Positions 1 to 8,130 of a stretch of DNA of 64,000 nucleotides are shown here, piece by piece. Position numbers and translations under genes: made by a program. Source of the stretch: Sporosarcina trichiuri (GTDB lineage: Bacteria > Bacillota > Bacilli > Bacillales_A > Planococcaceae). The DNA lies in NCBI RefSeq assembly GCF_030406775.1, contig NZ_CP129119.1, positions 468,001-532,000 of the forward strand, read 5' to 3'. The notes beneath the pieces are model-generated. The model made no database searches. It saw nothing but the letters and a program-made list of their open reading frames with translations, and was not told the DNA's origin. Positions within the stretch are counted from its first letter, which is position 1. The number at the start of each line of letters is the position of its first letter.

Positions 1-2
1 CT

Positions 3-878
3 GCTGAACCGCAGAGCGCCGTCGATACACTGCTGAATATCGTCCCGACCAATCCGTTTGAAGCACTGGCCACCGGAAATATCCTGCAGATCATCTTCTT
101 TGCACTGTTCCTCGGTATCGCCATTACGATGATCGGCGAGAAAGCGTCGCCGGTACTGCGGTTCTTCGAAGGGTTTGCGGAAATCATGTATAAAGTGACA
201 GGGATCATCATGCGTGTCGCGCCGATCGGGATACTCGGACTCATGGCGCCGGTTGTCGGACAGTACGGTCTGTCGGTGCTGATGCCGCTTCTGAAAGTGG
301 TGCTGGCTGTCTATATCGCATGCGTTGTCCATGCGCTCGTCGTCTATTCCCTTGCCGTGAAGACGCTCGGCAAGATGAGCCCCGTCACGTTCTTCAAAGG
401 GATCTTCCCGGCAGCACTTGTTGCGTACAGCACAGCGAGCAGTGCGGGCACTCTGCCGGTGACTATCAAAAATACGACCGAGAACCTCGGTGTGCCGAAA
501 CGGGTTGCCAGTTTCGTACTGCCGCTCGGTGCGACCATCAATATGGACGGCACAGCGATCTACCAGGGGGTCGCAGTTGTGTTCATCGCTCAGTTCTTCC
601 ATCTTGAGCTTACGTTCCTGCAGCTGCTGACAGTGGTGCTGACGACCGTCCTGGCTTCGATCGGTACTGCCGGCGTGCCGGGAGCCGGAATGATCATGCT
701 GGCGATGGTACTCAATTCCGTCAATATGCCGCTCGAAGGGATCGCGCTGATCGCCGGAATCGACCGGGTCCTGGATATGATGCGCACGTCTGTCAATATT
801 GTGGGCGATGCGTCCGCAGCTGTCTGTGTTGCCGGTTCCGAGAAGGGATTGATCCCGGCGGCCGCGGCAGACGAGTAA
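3..878 (+). CDS. Dicarboxylate/amino acid:cation symporter (DAACS), 5' truncated
   Basis: C-terminal 291 residues of a glutamate/aspartate/dicarboxylate:Na+ or H+ symporter; the frame is open to the window edge, so the N-terminal membrane segments lie outside. Family hallmarks are visible: the serine-rich re-entrant hairpin 1 motif (STASSAGTLP), the NMDGTAIYQ segment of transmembrane helix 7, and hairpin 2 (SIGTAGVPGAG) followed by the helix 8 motif GIDRVLDMMRTSVNIVGD. It imports C4-dicarboxylates or acidic amino acids across the cytoplasmic membrane; substrate cannot be decided from the sequence. It ends at a clear intrinsic terminator, so it is the last gene of its transcript. Confidence 0.93.
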   Translation, partial: AEPQSAVDTLLNIVPTNPFEALATGNILQIIFFALFLGIAITMIGEKASPVLRFFEGFAEIMYKVTGIIMRVAPIGILGLMAPVVGQYGLSVLMPLLKVVLAVYIACVVHALVVYSLAVKTLGKMSPVTFFKGIFPAALVAYSTASSAGTLPVTIKNTTENLGVPKRVASFVLPLGATINMDGTAIYQGVAVVFIAQFFHLELTFLQLLTVVLTTVLASIGTAGVPGAGMIMLAMVLNSVNMPLEGIALIAGIDRVLDMMRTSVNIVGDASAAVCVAGSEKGLIPAAAADE

Positions 879-891
879 TTGAATCATAAGG

Positions 892-932
892 AAGACGCTT
901 CTTCTCCCATCTGGGGAGGGGGCGTCTTTTTT
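892..932 (+). terminator. Intrinsic terminator after DAACS gene
   Basis: Stem AAGACGC (892-898) pairs with GCGTCTT (922-928), followed by a T run; it lies 14 bp after the symporter stop codon. Confidence 0.85.
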
Positions 933-1009
933 CAGCTCTGTCTGTAAAGTATTGCAGTGCTCGGACATATACTTGCAGTATCACATTTGCAGGAGGTGCG
1001 ATCATCCAA

Positions 1010-1636
1010 TTGGCATATCGTATTCTGATCCAGATCGGCAGCTGTATGCTGATCGCGCTGGGACTCAACGGGTTCCTCGTGCCATTCGGCCTGATGGAAG
1101 GCGGAGCGCTCGGCATCAGTCTTATCATCCATTACCTATCCGGCATGAAAGTCGGTTTGATGTTTCTGGTTATCAGTCTTCCTATCTTCCTGATGGCTTG
1201 GATTTGGCATCGCCCATTCTTCTATAACGGAATCCACGGTATGCTCGCCTCCTCGCTGATTATCGACCTGCTGGCTCCGGTACGCTCTATTTCCGATGCA
1301 GTCAGTATCGGACCGGCTGCGAGTGCAGTCTGCGGAGGTCTGCTGATCGGCCTGGGCACCGGTATCTTACTGCGTTCAGGAATCAGTATCGGCGGGACGG
1401 ATCTGCTTGCACAGCTGCTGGCGAACTGGATGAGACTGAATACAGGTTTCGTGATCCTGCTGTTCGATCTTTGTATCGTCACAGCAGGCAGTCTGCTCAT
1501 TCCGGGTATTTCCATACTGCTGTCGACAGCCACCGTCCTCTCTGTCGGGGGAATGATCAGCCTGATCGTCTGGGGGTTCCCGGAGAACAGGCCGGCAGCA
1601 GTACGGCGGATCCTTCAGTCGTCGGATGCCGGCTGA
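1010..1636 (+). CDS. YitT/YczE-type integral membrane protein
   Basis: 208-residue hydrophobic protein with about six membrane segments. The segment TGILLRSGISIGGTDLLAQLL is typical of the YitT (DUF161) family, whose biochemical role is unknown. It lacks the C-terminal cytosolic DUF2179 domain of full-length YitT proteins and so resembles the short form. The start is a TTG at 1010 preceded by AGGAGGTG at 991-998; no ATG fits. Its last 22 bp overlap the end of the convergent gene on the other strand. Confidence 0.75.
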   Translation: MAYRILIQIGSCMLIALGLNGFLVPFGLMEGGALGISLIIHYLSGMKVGLMFLVISLPIFLMAWIWHRPFFYNGIHGMLASSLIIDLLAPVRSISDAVSIGPAASAVCGGLLIGLGTGILLRSGISIGGTDLLAQLLANWMRLNTGFVILLFDLCIVTAGSLLIPGISILLSTATVLSVGGMISLIVWGFPENRPAAVRRILQSSDAG

Positions 1637-1980
1637 TCTGCCGACTTGAAACACTGGTGGACGTCCACCGTATTGACGATTAGCAGCAAGGTGACAAGCA
1701 GAAGGGAACACCAGAACAGTCCCGGCTCACTGAATGGATGGACTTCACGCCGTGTCCCTTCGTAAATGGCTTCCAGACTGCGTGAAAAGAGGTCCTTGTC
1801 GAGCAACAGGGGGAACAACGTGCATGTCCAGCTCATATTCACGAGGAGGTTCACAGCTGCCAGTTTCTTGGAGTGTTTTCCCTCAAGCGACCAATAAGCC
1901 CCTACTGTAATATCGATCACTGCCAAAATCAGCACAAGCGGCAGGTAGAAAGAGAGGGCGAGTTCATCCGCTTCGCTCAT
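1615..1980 (-). CDS. Small three-helix membrane protein of unknown function
   Basis: 121 residues with three predicted membrane helices (about 11-30, 42-60 and 88-106) and a short acidic C-terminus. An upstream GAAGGATGTG sequence serves as ribosome binding site. I do not recognise a family. Its 3' end overlaps the YitT-like gene tail to tail by 22 bp, so both genes share coding DNA at their C-termini. There is no obvious operon partner: the next gene upstream (the BCCT transporter) is divergent. Possibly a small envelope protein; no function can be assigned. Confidence 0.6.
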   Translation of the reverse strand: MSEADELALSFYLPLVLILAVIDITVGAYWSLEGKHSKKLAAVNLLVNMSWTCTLFPLLLDKDLFSRSLEAIYEGTRREVHPFSEPGLFWCSLLLVTLLLIVNTVDVHQCFKSADQPASDD

Positions 1981-2068
1981 ACAATCACATCCTTCAAGAA
2001 AATTGTTGACAAAAGAACGGGTGGTTAACCATACGGGTGATTAAAAATACAAGACAGTCCGCTTTGAT

Positions 2069-2093
2069 GTTACAGACCCCGAAAGTAGGGTAA
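2069..2093 (+). promoter_or_regulatory. Possible sigma-B promoter for the BCCT transporter
   Basis: GTTACA (2069-2074), 13-bp spacer, GGGTAA (2088-2093) resembles the general-stress sigma-B consensus (GTTTAA / GGGTAT). The start codon follows 36 bp later. B. subtilis opuD and opuE are known sigma-B targets, which makes this plausible. The same bases form an imperfect inverted repeat (GTTAC...GTAAC), so a repressor site is an alternative. Confidence 0.4.
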
Positions 2094-2128
2094 CTGATGA
2101 GTATCTGATTATTTAGGAGTCGTTGCCA

Positions 2129-3694
2129 ATGGAAAAGAAGTTTTGGAAAAACCCTGTATTCGGCATCTCGGCAGCCGTCATCTTCATCCTGGTCCTGCTA
2201 GGTGCAATCTGGGCCGAGGAGTTCGGTGTCATCGCCGATAAGCTTTATAATTTCACGACAAGGAGTTTTGGCTGGTTTTATCTGCTCGTCGTATTCGGTC
2301 TGATTGTCTTCCTAGTAGGACTTGCTATCAGCAAATACGGAGCGATCCGTCTCGGCGGTGATGAGGAACGGCCCGATTATCCGTTCTTTACGTGGATCGG
2401 GATGCTGTTTTCAGCAGGTTTCGGTGTCGGGCTCGTCTTCTATGGCGTCGCCGAACCGATGAGCCATTACATAAGCGCACCCGTGTCAGGTGTGCAGCCG
2501 AACAGTGAGGAGGCTGCGAGACTGGCGATGGGCTATTCGTTCTTCCATTGGGGTGTTTCCCAATGGGCGATTTTCGGCCTGGTCGGCCTGGTCATCGCGT
2601 TCCTGCAGTTCCGGAAAAAAAGGGACGGGCTGGTTTCCACAGCCCTTGAACCGATTGTCGGTTCCAACAAATATTTGAAAGGCGGCATCGATTCCCTGGC
2701 TGTCATTGCGACAGTGATGGGGATTGCCACATCACTCGGACTCGGCGTCCTGCAGATGAGCGGCGGGCTGGAGTATGCATTCGACATCAAGAATACGTTC
2801 TTCGTCCAGTTCATCATCATTGCAGTCGTATTCGCTGCGTACATGCTGTCTGCCTCCAGCGGGCTGAACAAAGGGATCCGATACTTGGGGAATTTCAACT
2901 TGGGACTCGCAATCGCCCTGCTGGCCTTTTTCTTCATTGTCGGCCCGAAGGTTTTCATTCTCGACAGTTTCACGCTTGCGATCGGTGACTATATTACGAA
3001 TTTCATCCAGTACAGCCTGCGTCTGCAGCCATACGGCGAAGGGACCTGGGTCCAGAAGTGGACGATCTTCTATTGGGCCTGGACGATCGCCTGGTCGCCA
3101 TTCGTCGGCGCATTTGTCGCCCGTGTTTCGAAGGGGCGCACGATCCGTGAATTCATCGTCGGGGTCATGGTGATCCCGCCGGTCTTCGCCTGCATGTGGG
3201 TTGCGACGCTGGGCGGTACAGCGCTGTACAGTGACTTGAAGAATGGTACGAAGATCGGGGAGGCGGTCGGACAGGATGTAACGTCCGCATTGTTCGAGAC
3301 ATTCCAGCACATGCCATTCACCGGATTGCTGACGATTTTGGCGCTCGTTCTTATTTTCACTTTCCTTATTACATCTGCGGATTCAGCGACGTATATATTG
3401 GGGAGTATGACAACACGCGGCAGTCTGATGCCGCCGATGGCTGTAAAGCTGACATGGGGCGTTCTTATGGCGGCAATCGCAGGTGTGCTTCTCAAAGCGG
3501 GGGGTCTCGAGGCCCTGCAGTCCGCTTCGCTCGTATCGGCGCTGCCCTTCTGTCTGTTCCTGATCATCATGCTGTTCGCGCTGGTGAAGATGCTGAAAAA
3601 GGAACCGATCACGGTGAGGCCGAGAGACGTTCGCCGGTTCGAGCGCATCGAAGCGGAATACAGGAAGAGGAAAGAGAAGGGCAAGAAGAAGTAA
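2129..3694 (+). CDS. BCCT-family betaine/choline-type osmolyte transporter
   Basis: 521-residue sodium- or proton-coupled transporter of the BCCT family (OpuD/BetL/BetT), importing glycine betaine or related trimethylammonium compounds for osmoprotection. It has twelve hydrophobic segments, the early GMLFSAGFGVGLVFYGVAEP motif, and the family's tryptophan-rich signature in helix 8 (FYWAWTIAWSPFVGAFVARVSKGRT). A charged C-terminal tail rich in Lys and Arg, as in osmosensing members, follows the last helix. ATG 2129 was chosen over the TTG at 2123 because TAGGAG (2114-2119) gives a 9-nt spacing to ATG but only 3 nt to TTG. Exact substrate uncertain. Confidence 0.93.
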   Translation: MEKKFWKNPVFGISAAVIFILVLLGAIWAEEFGVIADKLYNFTTRSFGWFYLLVVFGLIVFLVGLAISKYGAIRLGGDEERPDYPFFTWIGMLFSAGFGVGLVFYGVAEPMSHYISAPVSGVQPNSEEAARLAMGYSFFHWGVSQWAIFGLVGLVIAFLQFRKKRDGLVSTALEPIVGSNKYLKGGIDSLAVIATVMGIATSLGLGVLQMSGGLEYAFDIKNTFFVQFIIIAVVFAAYMLSASSGLNKGIRYLGNFNLGLAIALLAFFFIVGPKVFILDSFTLAIGDYITNFIQYSLRLQPYGEGTWVQKWTIFYWAWTIAWSPFVGAFVARVSKGRTIREFIVGVMVIPPVFACMWVATLGGTALYSDLKNGTKIGEAVGQDVTSALFETFQHMPFTGLLTILALVLIFTFLITSADSATYILGSMTTRGSLMPPMAVKLTWGVLMAAIAGVLLKAGGLEALQSASLVSALPFCLFLIIMLFALVKMLKKEPITVRPRDVRRFERIEAEYRKRKEKGKKK

Positions 3695-3705
3695 CCGGCT
3701 CATGC

Positions 3706-3747
3706 AAAAAAAGGTCCCGTTCCTGTTCAGGAAGCGGGACCCTTTTT
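3706..3747. terminator. Bidirectional terminator between BCCT and phosphatase genes
   Basis: GGTCCCG...TTCCT pairs with AGGAAGCGGGACC, flanked by an A run on the left and a T run on the right, so it can stop both converging transcripts. It overlaps the last codons of the leftward phosphatase gene. Confidence 0.85.
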
Positions 3748-4467
3748 GTGTGTATGATCTGCAGGTACTGAGATCTCCTTCTTTTCCGGCAGGACGAGGC
3801 AGTTCAGCTGGCCGCCGAATACAGCGCCGCCATCTATGCCGATAATCGAATTGGCACCGAAAAAAATGTGATGGGAATCCGGGTCGCCATGCAATCCGGA
3901 CACCGGGGTATGGCCGAAGACGATTGTTTTCGGCCCTGCATATTTGCTGTGGAACTCGTCGCGTATCCAGACAAGGTCATAGGGATCCGTTTCCGCCAGC
4001 GGCACGTCCGGTTTCACACCGGCATGGACAAAGACCGTATCCTCTTCCTCCATGTAAACGGGAAGCCTTTGCAGGAAAGCCAGATGCCTGGCCAGAACGG
4101 CATCCGACAGGACAGGCTGGATGAATTCCTCTTCATCTCTGAACAGAAAGGATTCCGGTTCGAACCCGTAGCTTTTCAGTGTGGCATCGCCGCCGTTCCG
4201 GCCGGTCCAGTTGCGCCAAGTCCGTTCGTGTCCTTCGGTCAATGACCGGATCATCATGTGTTCATGATTGCCCTGCAGTGCGACAGCCCCGTTTTTGACG
4301 AGCTGGATGACACGGTCCACTACACCTTTGGAATCCGGCCCGCGGTCTATATAATCGCCGAGCAGGATCAGACGGTCCTTCCCCGCGATGTACTCCGCTT
4401 TCTCAAGCAGAGCATCCAGCATCCCGGCTTCCCCGTGGATATCACTGATCACTAACGTCCGCTGCAT
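3727..4467 (-). CDS. PPP-type metallophosphoesterase (Ser/Thr phosphatase or Ap4A hydrolase-like)
   Basis: 246 residues with the full PPP/calcineurin metallophosphatase signature: DIHG (residues 9-12), GDYIDRG and GNHEHM, plus the later His residues (VHAGV, FGHTP). These coordinate a dinuclear metal centre. Bacterial members hydrolyse phosphoproteins or diadenosine polyphosphates; the sequence does not decide between these. A strong GGAGAGGTGG precedes the ATG. Monocistronic, convergent with the BCCT gene and sharing its terminator. Confidence 0.85.
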   Translation of the reverse strand: MQRTLVISDIHGEAGMLDALLEKAEYIAGKDRLILLGDYIDRGPDSKGVVDRVIQLVKNGAVALQGNHEHMMIRSLTEGHERTWRNWTGRNGGDATLKSYGFEPESFLFRDEEEFIQPVLSDAVLARHLAFLQRLPVYMEEEDTVFVHAGVKPDVPLAETDPYDLVWIRDEFHSKYAGPKTIVFGHTPVSGLHGDPDSHHIFFGANSIIGIDGGAVFGGQLNCLVLPEKKEISVPADHTHKKGPAS

Positions 4468-4547
4468 GGATTTCCACCTCTCCTTCTATATAATCAGCAT
4501 AGCAGGAGAGTGTGGAATGTGGCAAACGATGCCAGACGGTCCGGCCG

Positions 4548-5162
4548 TTAAAGGAACGGGATGAACCGCTGCAGCGGACTGTTCTCGGGAATGATACGTT
4601 CCAAGTCTTTCAGCGCAATTGGGAAGTAGGGGAAGCCCCACACGTACGGGGTGATTTCATACAGCTGGAAGAAGACGACGAGTGAGGTGTCCGCCAAATA
4701 GAAATCCTGGTCGCGCCGGATACCGGTGAATGGGGGATCGAGCAGGTCCACATCCCATTGGTCGATCTTTTTACGGACGATCTCCGAGATCGGTTTCTCG
4801 AACTCCTGGGAACCGAACAGGTCATGCAGTGAATATTTTTTACCGGTTGTTGTATCAAATGTCAGCGGTTTGACGACAGTCATCCCGTGCGCCCCCCCTG
4901 TAAATGAGTAGGCGATCAGCGTCAGGCTCAGAATATCGCGTTCATTAGTCTTCACTTCATAGTAAACGATCAGTTCCACAAGATTCGGATCATAATAATT
5001 CTGGTCGATGAGCAGCTGGTTCAGCGCATCCCGGATTTGGGTGTTCAGGCTATGCTGGACAGCAGGGAGATGGGGCAATAGGACTTCTGGATAGACGATT
5101 GAAACGGAAGGGGACGGATTCGGCAGCGGCCGGGATGTGACCAGTACAGGATTGTTCCTCAA
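4548..5162 (-). CDS. DUF3298-type protein, apparently cytosolic
   Basis: 204 residues resembling the DUF4163/DUF3298 domain pair found at the C-terminus of RsiV anti-sigma factors and in PdaC deacetylases: the N-terminal 'YPEVLLPHLPAVQHSLNTQI' segment, the central GGAHGMT motif, LTFDTTTGKKYSLHDLF, and the C-terminal FFQLYEITPYVWGFP segment. In those relatives the domain is extracytoplasmic, yet here no signal peptide or membrane helix precedes it. Start is TTG with AAAGGA seven bases upstream. It sits alone between the phosphatase and the manganese transporter. Role unknown. Confidence 0.7.
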   Translation of the reverse strand: MRNNPVLVTSRPLPNPSPSVSIVYPEVLLPHLPAVQHSLNTQIRDALNQLLIDQNYYDPNLVELIVYYEVKTNERDILSLTLIAYSFTGGAHGMTVVKPLTFDTTTGKKYSLHDLFGSQEFEKPISEIVRKKIDQWDVDLLDPPFTGIRRDQDFYLADTSLVVFFQLYEITPYVWGFPYFPIALKDLERIIPENSPLQRFIPFL

Positions 5163-5224
5163 GACATCATCCTTTCTCTATTCTCCATTGTATGTAGATG
5201 GGTCTTGCAGCATGACCTCATACG

Positions 5225-5260
5225 AAAACAGCCGCCCCGGGGTTGGGGACGGCTGTTCGT
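5225..5260 (-). terminator. Terminator of the manganese transporter operon
   Basis: AACAGCCG (5227-5234) pairs with CGGCTGTT (5250-5257); read leftward the hairpin is followed by TTTT. Confidence 0.75.
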
Positions 5261-5266
5261 CAGGTG

Positions 5267-6229
5267 TCAGCGTTTTTTGCTCATCTCGTCGTGCATGAGA
5301 TCGATGTTGTAGTTCAAGTATTTCACATACGTATCGATTTCCTCGCCGGGATCTCCGATTTCGTCCGAATAGATCGGTTTGTCTGCGATCGGGACACCGG
5401 TCTCTTTCGATACAGTTTCCATCGGACGAGTGTCGACGTTCGACTCAACGAACAGGACAGGAACCTTATGCTCTTTGATGAAGTGTACGAGATCCTTGAT
5501 CTGTTTCGGGGAGCCGTTCTCCTCTGTGTCGATTTCCCAGATGAACGCTTCCTTCAGTCCGTAGTGGGCCGCCATGTACTGGAATGCCCGTTCACTCGTC
5601 ACGAGTGTCCGGTTCTCCTCTGGGATGTCATTGATGCGGTCCTCGTATTCCTTATCAATCTCTTTCAGGCGGGCGATATACTCCTCACCCGTCTTTTCGA
5701 TTTTGTCGCTGTCTGTCGGATGTTTCTCTTTCAGGATGCGTGTAATATCCTCCGCCATCTTGACTCCGACACCGGGATCGATGAACGCATGCGGGTTCAT
5801 CTCTTCATCACGTCCGTCCGCTCCTGATAAGTACATCGGTTCCACATGCTCTGTCAGGTTGAAGATGTTTTCATCTTTCTGATGGACGGAGTCCGTCAGT
5901 TTTTTGAACCAGCCGTGTTCGCCGCCTTCCAGGTTCAGTCCGTTATAGAGGAGGACGTCCGCGTCAGTAGCTGCTTTGATATCGTTCGGAAGCGGTTCGT
6001 ATTCGTGCGGATCCGTTCCGGATGGCACCAGGTTATGCACTTCCACATAATCGCCGCCGATCTGACGGACCATATCCGCGATGATCGTGAAAGAGGTGAC
6101 GACTTTCAGTTTGCCGCCGCTGTCCTTGTTGTCACCCGACGCGGATGACACATCTTTACCGCTTCCGCAAGCGGCAAGCAGGAATACTGCCATGAGCGAA
6201 AGGCCCAGCCATGTTGCTAACTTCTTCAT
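5267..6229 (-). CDS. mntC: Manganese ABC transporter substrate-binding lipoprotein
   Basis: 320-residue cluster A-I (TroA/MntC/PsaA) metal-binding lipoprotein. Signal peptide with lipobox LLAAC (Cys about 21), then a Ser/Gly/Lys-rich linker. Metal ligands can be placed: His in GTDPHEYEP, His in NPHAFIDP, Glu in TSERAF and Asp in YSDEIGDPG. Glu rather than His at the third site is the known pattern of manganese binders versus zinc binders, so Mn(II) is preferred. Third gene of the operon (ATPase, permease, binding protein), the staphylococcal mntABC order; symbols follow that convention (B. subtilis names differ). Confidence 0.9.
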   Translation of the reverse strand: MKKLATWLGLSLMAVFLLAACGSGKDVSSASGDNKDSGGKLKVVTSFTIIADMVRQIGGDYVEVHNLVPSGTDPHEYEPLPNDIKAATDADVLLYNGLNLEGGEHGWFKKLTDSVHQKDENIFNLTEHVEPMYLSGADGRDEEMNPHAFIDPGVGVKMAEDITRILKEKHPTDSDKIEKTGEEYIARLKEIDKEYEDRINDIPEENRTLVTSERAFQYMAAHYGLKEAFIWEIDTEENGSPKQIKDLVHFIKEHKVPVLFVESNVDTRPMETVSKETGVPIADKPIYSDEIGDPGEEIDTYVKYLNYNIDLMHDEMSKKR

Positions 6230-6307
6230 AGATACTTCTTTCCCTTCTCTGTCTGAAATTATAGTGAAGTGCTGTGTGCCGAAGCAGACAGCCCATACTT
6301 CCTTATC

Positions 6308-7165
6308 TTACGCCGCAGATTTGCGGGGGTTCTTCGAACGGAAATACTGAGTGATGAGTCCCTGTTGCGGCGAAAACAAAAATGCCAGGATGAAGATCGA
6401 CGTCGTTGCCAGTGCAATGACAGGACCTGACGGCATGTTGTACAAGAAACTGAAGTACAGGCCGATCACCGCTGACAATGCACCGAAGAATGACGCCAGC
6501 ACAACCATGGCGGACAGGCGGTTCGTCAGCAGATACGCAGCGGATGCCGGCGTGATCAGCATGGAAACGACGAGAATGACACCTACCGTCTGGAGTGAAG
6601 CGACTGTCACCAATGTCAGCATGAACATGATCGCATAGTGGATGAATCGTACGTTCAGCCCGTAGGCTGCCGCCATTGTTTCGTCGAAGCTCGACACTTT
6701 CAATTCTTTGAAGAACAGGAATACGGTGACGATGATGATGACGCCGATCACGAGGGTGATCCACATATCCGAATCACGGACGGACAGAACGTTTCCGAAC
6801 AGGATCTGCGTCAAGTCTGTCGCACTTTTCGCCTTCGTAATCAAAATGATACCGAGCGCGAAGAAGGCGGAAAACACGATACCGATCGCAGAGTCGCTTT
6901 TGATGCGGCTGTTCTGGCTGATTGCGCCGATTCCGAATGCGGTCAGCACGCCGGTCAGGACTGCACCATAGAAGTAGTTGATGCTCAGCATGTAAGAGAT
7001 GGCCACACCCGGCAGGACGGCGTGTGAAATGGCATCCCCCATCAGCGCCATGCCCCGCAGGACGATGAAACTGCCGATCACTCCGCAGATGATCCCGACC
7101 ATGACGGATGTGATGAACGCCTTTTGCAGAAATGCATAATTGAACAGATCATGTATGAACTCCAT
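6308..7165 (-). CDS. mntB: Manganese ABC transporter permease
   Basis: 285-residue ABC-3 family permease with about eight to nine membrane helices. The N-terminus (MEFIHDLFNYAFLQKAFITS) and the motif GSFIVLRGMALMGDAISHAVLPGVA are diagnostic of metal-uptake permeases of the MntB/ZnuB type. The C-terminus carries a short basic tail. Its start codon overlaps the stop of the ATPase gene (TAATG), showing translational coupling. A 78-bp gap separates it from the binding-protein gene downstream. Confidence 0.92.
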   Translation of the reverse strand: MEFIHDLFNYAFLQKAFITSVMVGIICGVIGSFIVLRGMALMGDAISHAVLPGVAISYMLSINYFYGAVLTGVLTAFGIGAISQNSRIKSDSAIGIVFSAFFALGIILITKAKSATDLTQILFGNVLSVRDSDMWITLVIGVIIIVTVFLFFKELKVSSFDETMAAAYGLNVRFIHYAIMFMLTLVTVASLQTVGVILVVSMLITPASAAYLLTNRLSAMVVLASFFGALSAVIGLYFSFLYNMPSGPVIALATTSIFILAFLFSPQQGLITQYFRSKNPRKSAA

Positions 7166-7908
7166 TACACCTGAACCTCCACATCGTCGAACATTGTCAT
7201 CGGGCGGTTATATGCCCGTGTCATATTTCTCTCCTGGAACACCTGGTCGACAGGACCAGCGCCGATCAGTTCCCGATTCATGAGGATCAGTTCATCGAAG
7301 TAACTTTTCACTTTGGATAGGTCATGGTGGACGACGAAGACGGTCTTGCCCTGCTCCTTCAGTTTCCTGAGGATATTGATGATCACTTCCTCACTGGATA
7401 CGTCGATACCGACGAACGGTTCATCCAGGAAAAAGTAGTCGGCTTTCTGTGCAAGTGCCCGAGCGAGAAAGACCCGCTGCTGCTGACCGCCTGACAGTTC
7501 CCCGATCTGCCGGTCCGCGAAGTCCTGCATGCCGACCTGCTTCAGGCAATCCATTGCCCATGCTTTGTCTTGCTTGCTGGGTCTGCGGAACAATCCGAGT
7601 TTCGGATAGGTGCCAAGCAACACGGTATCCTTCACGACGATCGGGAAGTTCCAGTCGATGTTGGACCGCTGCGGTACATATGCGATAATTTTCCGTTTCC
7701 GTTCGATCGGTTCACTGCCGATCTGGACAGTTCCATTGTCTTTTTTGATGAGGCCGAGCATCGCTTTCATTAACGTCGACTTTCCGGCGCCATTCGGACC
7801 GAGAACGCCGATCAGGCTGCCGGGCGCGAAAGTGAAGGACACATCCTGCACGACTTGTTTGCCTGAATAAGAGACGGAAATATGATTTGCCGTTATGGGT
7901 TCAGTCAT
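7165..7908 (-). CDS. mntA: Manganese ABC transporter ATP-binding protein
   Basis: 247-residue ABC ATPase: Walker A GPNGAGKST (about residues 37-45), Q-loop in AYVPQRSNIDWNFP, signature LSGGQQQR, Walker B YFFLDEPFVGID and the H-loop VVHHDLS. The Q-loop context 'VPQR..DW.FP' is typical of the metal-uptake subfamily. First gene of the operon, with a GGAGGAAC ribosome binding site. A promoter and three MntR-like boxes lie upstream, so repression by Mn-loaded MntR is expected (inference). Confidence 0.92.
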   Translation of the reverse strand: MTEPITANHISVSYSGKQVVQDVSFTFAPGSLIGVLGPNGAGKSTLMKAMLGLIKKDNGTVQIGSEPIERKRKIIAYVPQRSNIDWNFPIVVKDTVLLGTYPKLGLFRRPSKQDKAWAMDCLKQVGMQDFADRQIGELSGGQQQRVFLARALAQKADYFFLDEPFVGIDVSSEEVIINILRKLKEQGKTVFVVHHDLSKVKSYFDELILMNRELIGAGPVDQVFQERNMTRAYNRPMTMFDDVEVQV

Positions 7909-7934
7909 CTTTGTTCCTCCTGTTGATCAATATA

Positions 7935-7954
7935 TTTTTCCTTCGTGCAACTTT
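7935..7954. promoter_or_regulatory. MntR-like box 1 (near the mntA start codon)
   Basis: Third copy of the repeated element whose right half is GTGCAACTTT, preceded by TTTTTCCTTC. It lies 26 bp before the mntA start codon within the predicted 5' UTR. Least similar of the three copies. Confidence 0.45.
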
Positions 7955-8047
7955 TTAGCAAATGTTCGCCCTTTGTTGGAATGTGAAGGGCAGCACGTAG
8001 TTTTTCATCGTATGCACGATTGTGCCGAATTGTTCATCATCCAGCAT
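7955..8047 (-). CDS. Possible 30-residue leader ORF in the mnt 5' UTR
   Basis: ATG at 8047 to TAA at 7955 encodes 30 residues starting MLDDEQFGTIVHTM. It lies wholly inside the predicted untranslated leader between MntR-like boxes 2 and 1. A weak AAAGGAAA is about 13 nt upstream. No family recognised; it could be chance, a leader peptide, or the remnant of a gene. Confidence 0.2.
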   Translation of the reverse strand: MLDDEQFGTIVHTMKNYVLPFTFQQRANIC

Positions 8048-8056
8048 ACTGCAAAC

Positions 8057-8097
8057 AGTTTCCTTTGCGCAACTTTAAGTTTCCTCTGTGCAACTTT
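8057..8097. promoter_or_regulatory. Tandem MntR-like operator boxes 2 and 3
   Basis: Two copies, at 8057-8076 and 8078-8097, start exactly 21 bp apart. Both have AGTTTCCT at the left and GCAACTTT at the right. As I recall the B. subtilis mntA and mntH operators, they have the same arrangement (AGTTTCC followed by TGCAAA, or its complement). Box 3 covers the expected transcription start of the mnt promoter at 8102-8130 and box 2 lies just downstream, a repressor arrangement. No binding data; the regulator identity is inferred. Confidence 0.6.
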
Positions 8098-8101
8098 CAA
8101 C

Positions 8102-8130
8102 AGTATAAAACATCGGATTTCACATGTAAA
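8102..8130 (-). promoter_or_regulatory. Sigma-A promoter of the mnt operon
   Basis: Reading leftward, TTTACA (8130-8125), a 17-bp spacer and TATACT (8107-8102). The predicted start is near 8095, inside MntR-like box 3, leaving a leader of roughly 187 nt before the ATPase gene. Confidence 0.65.
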
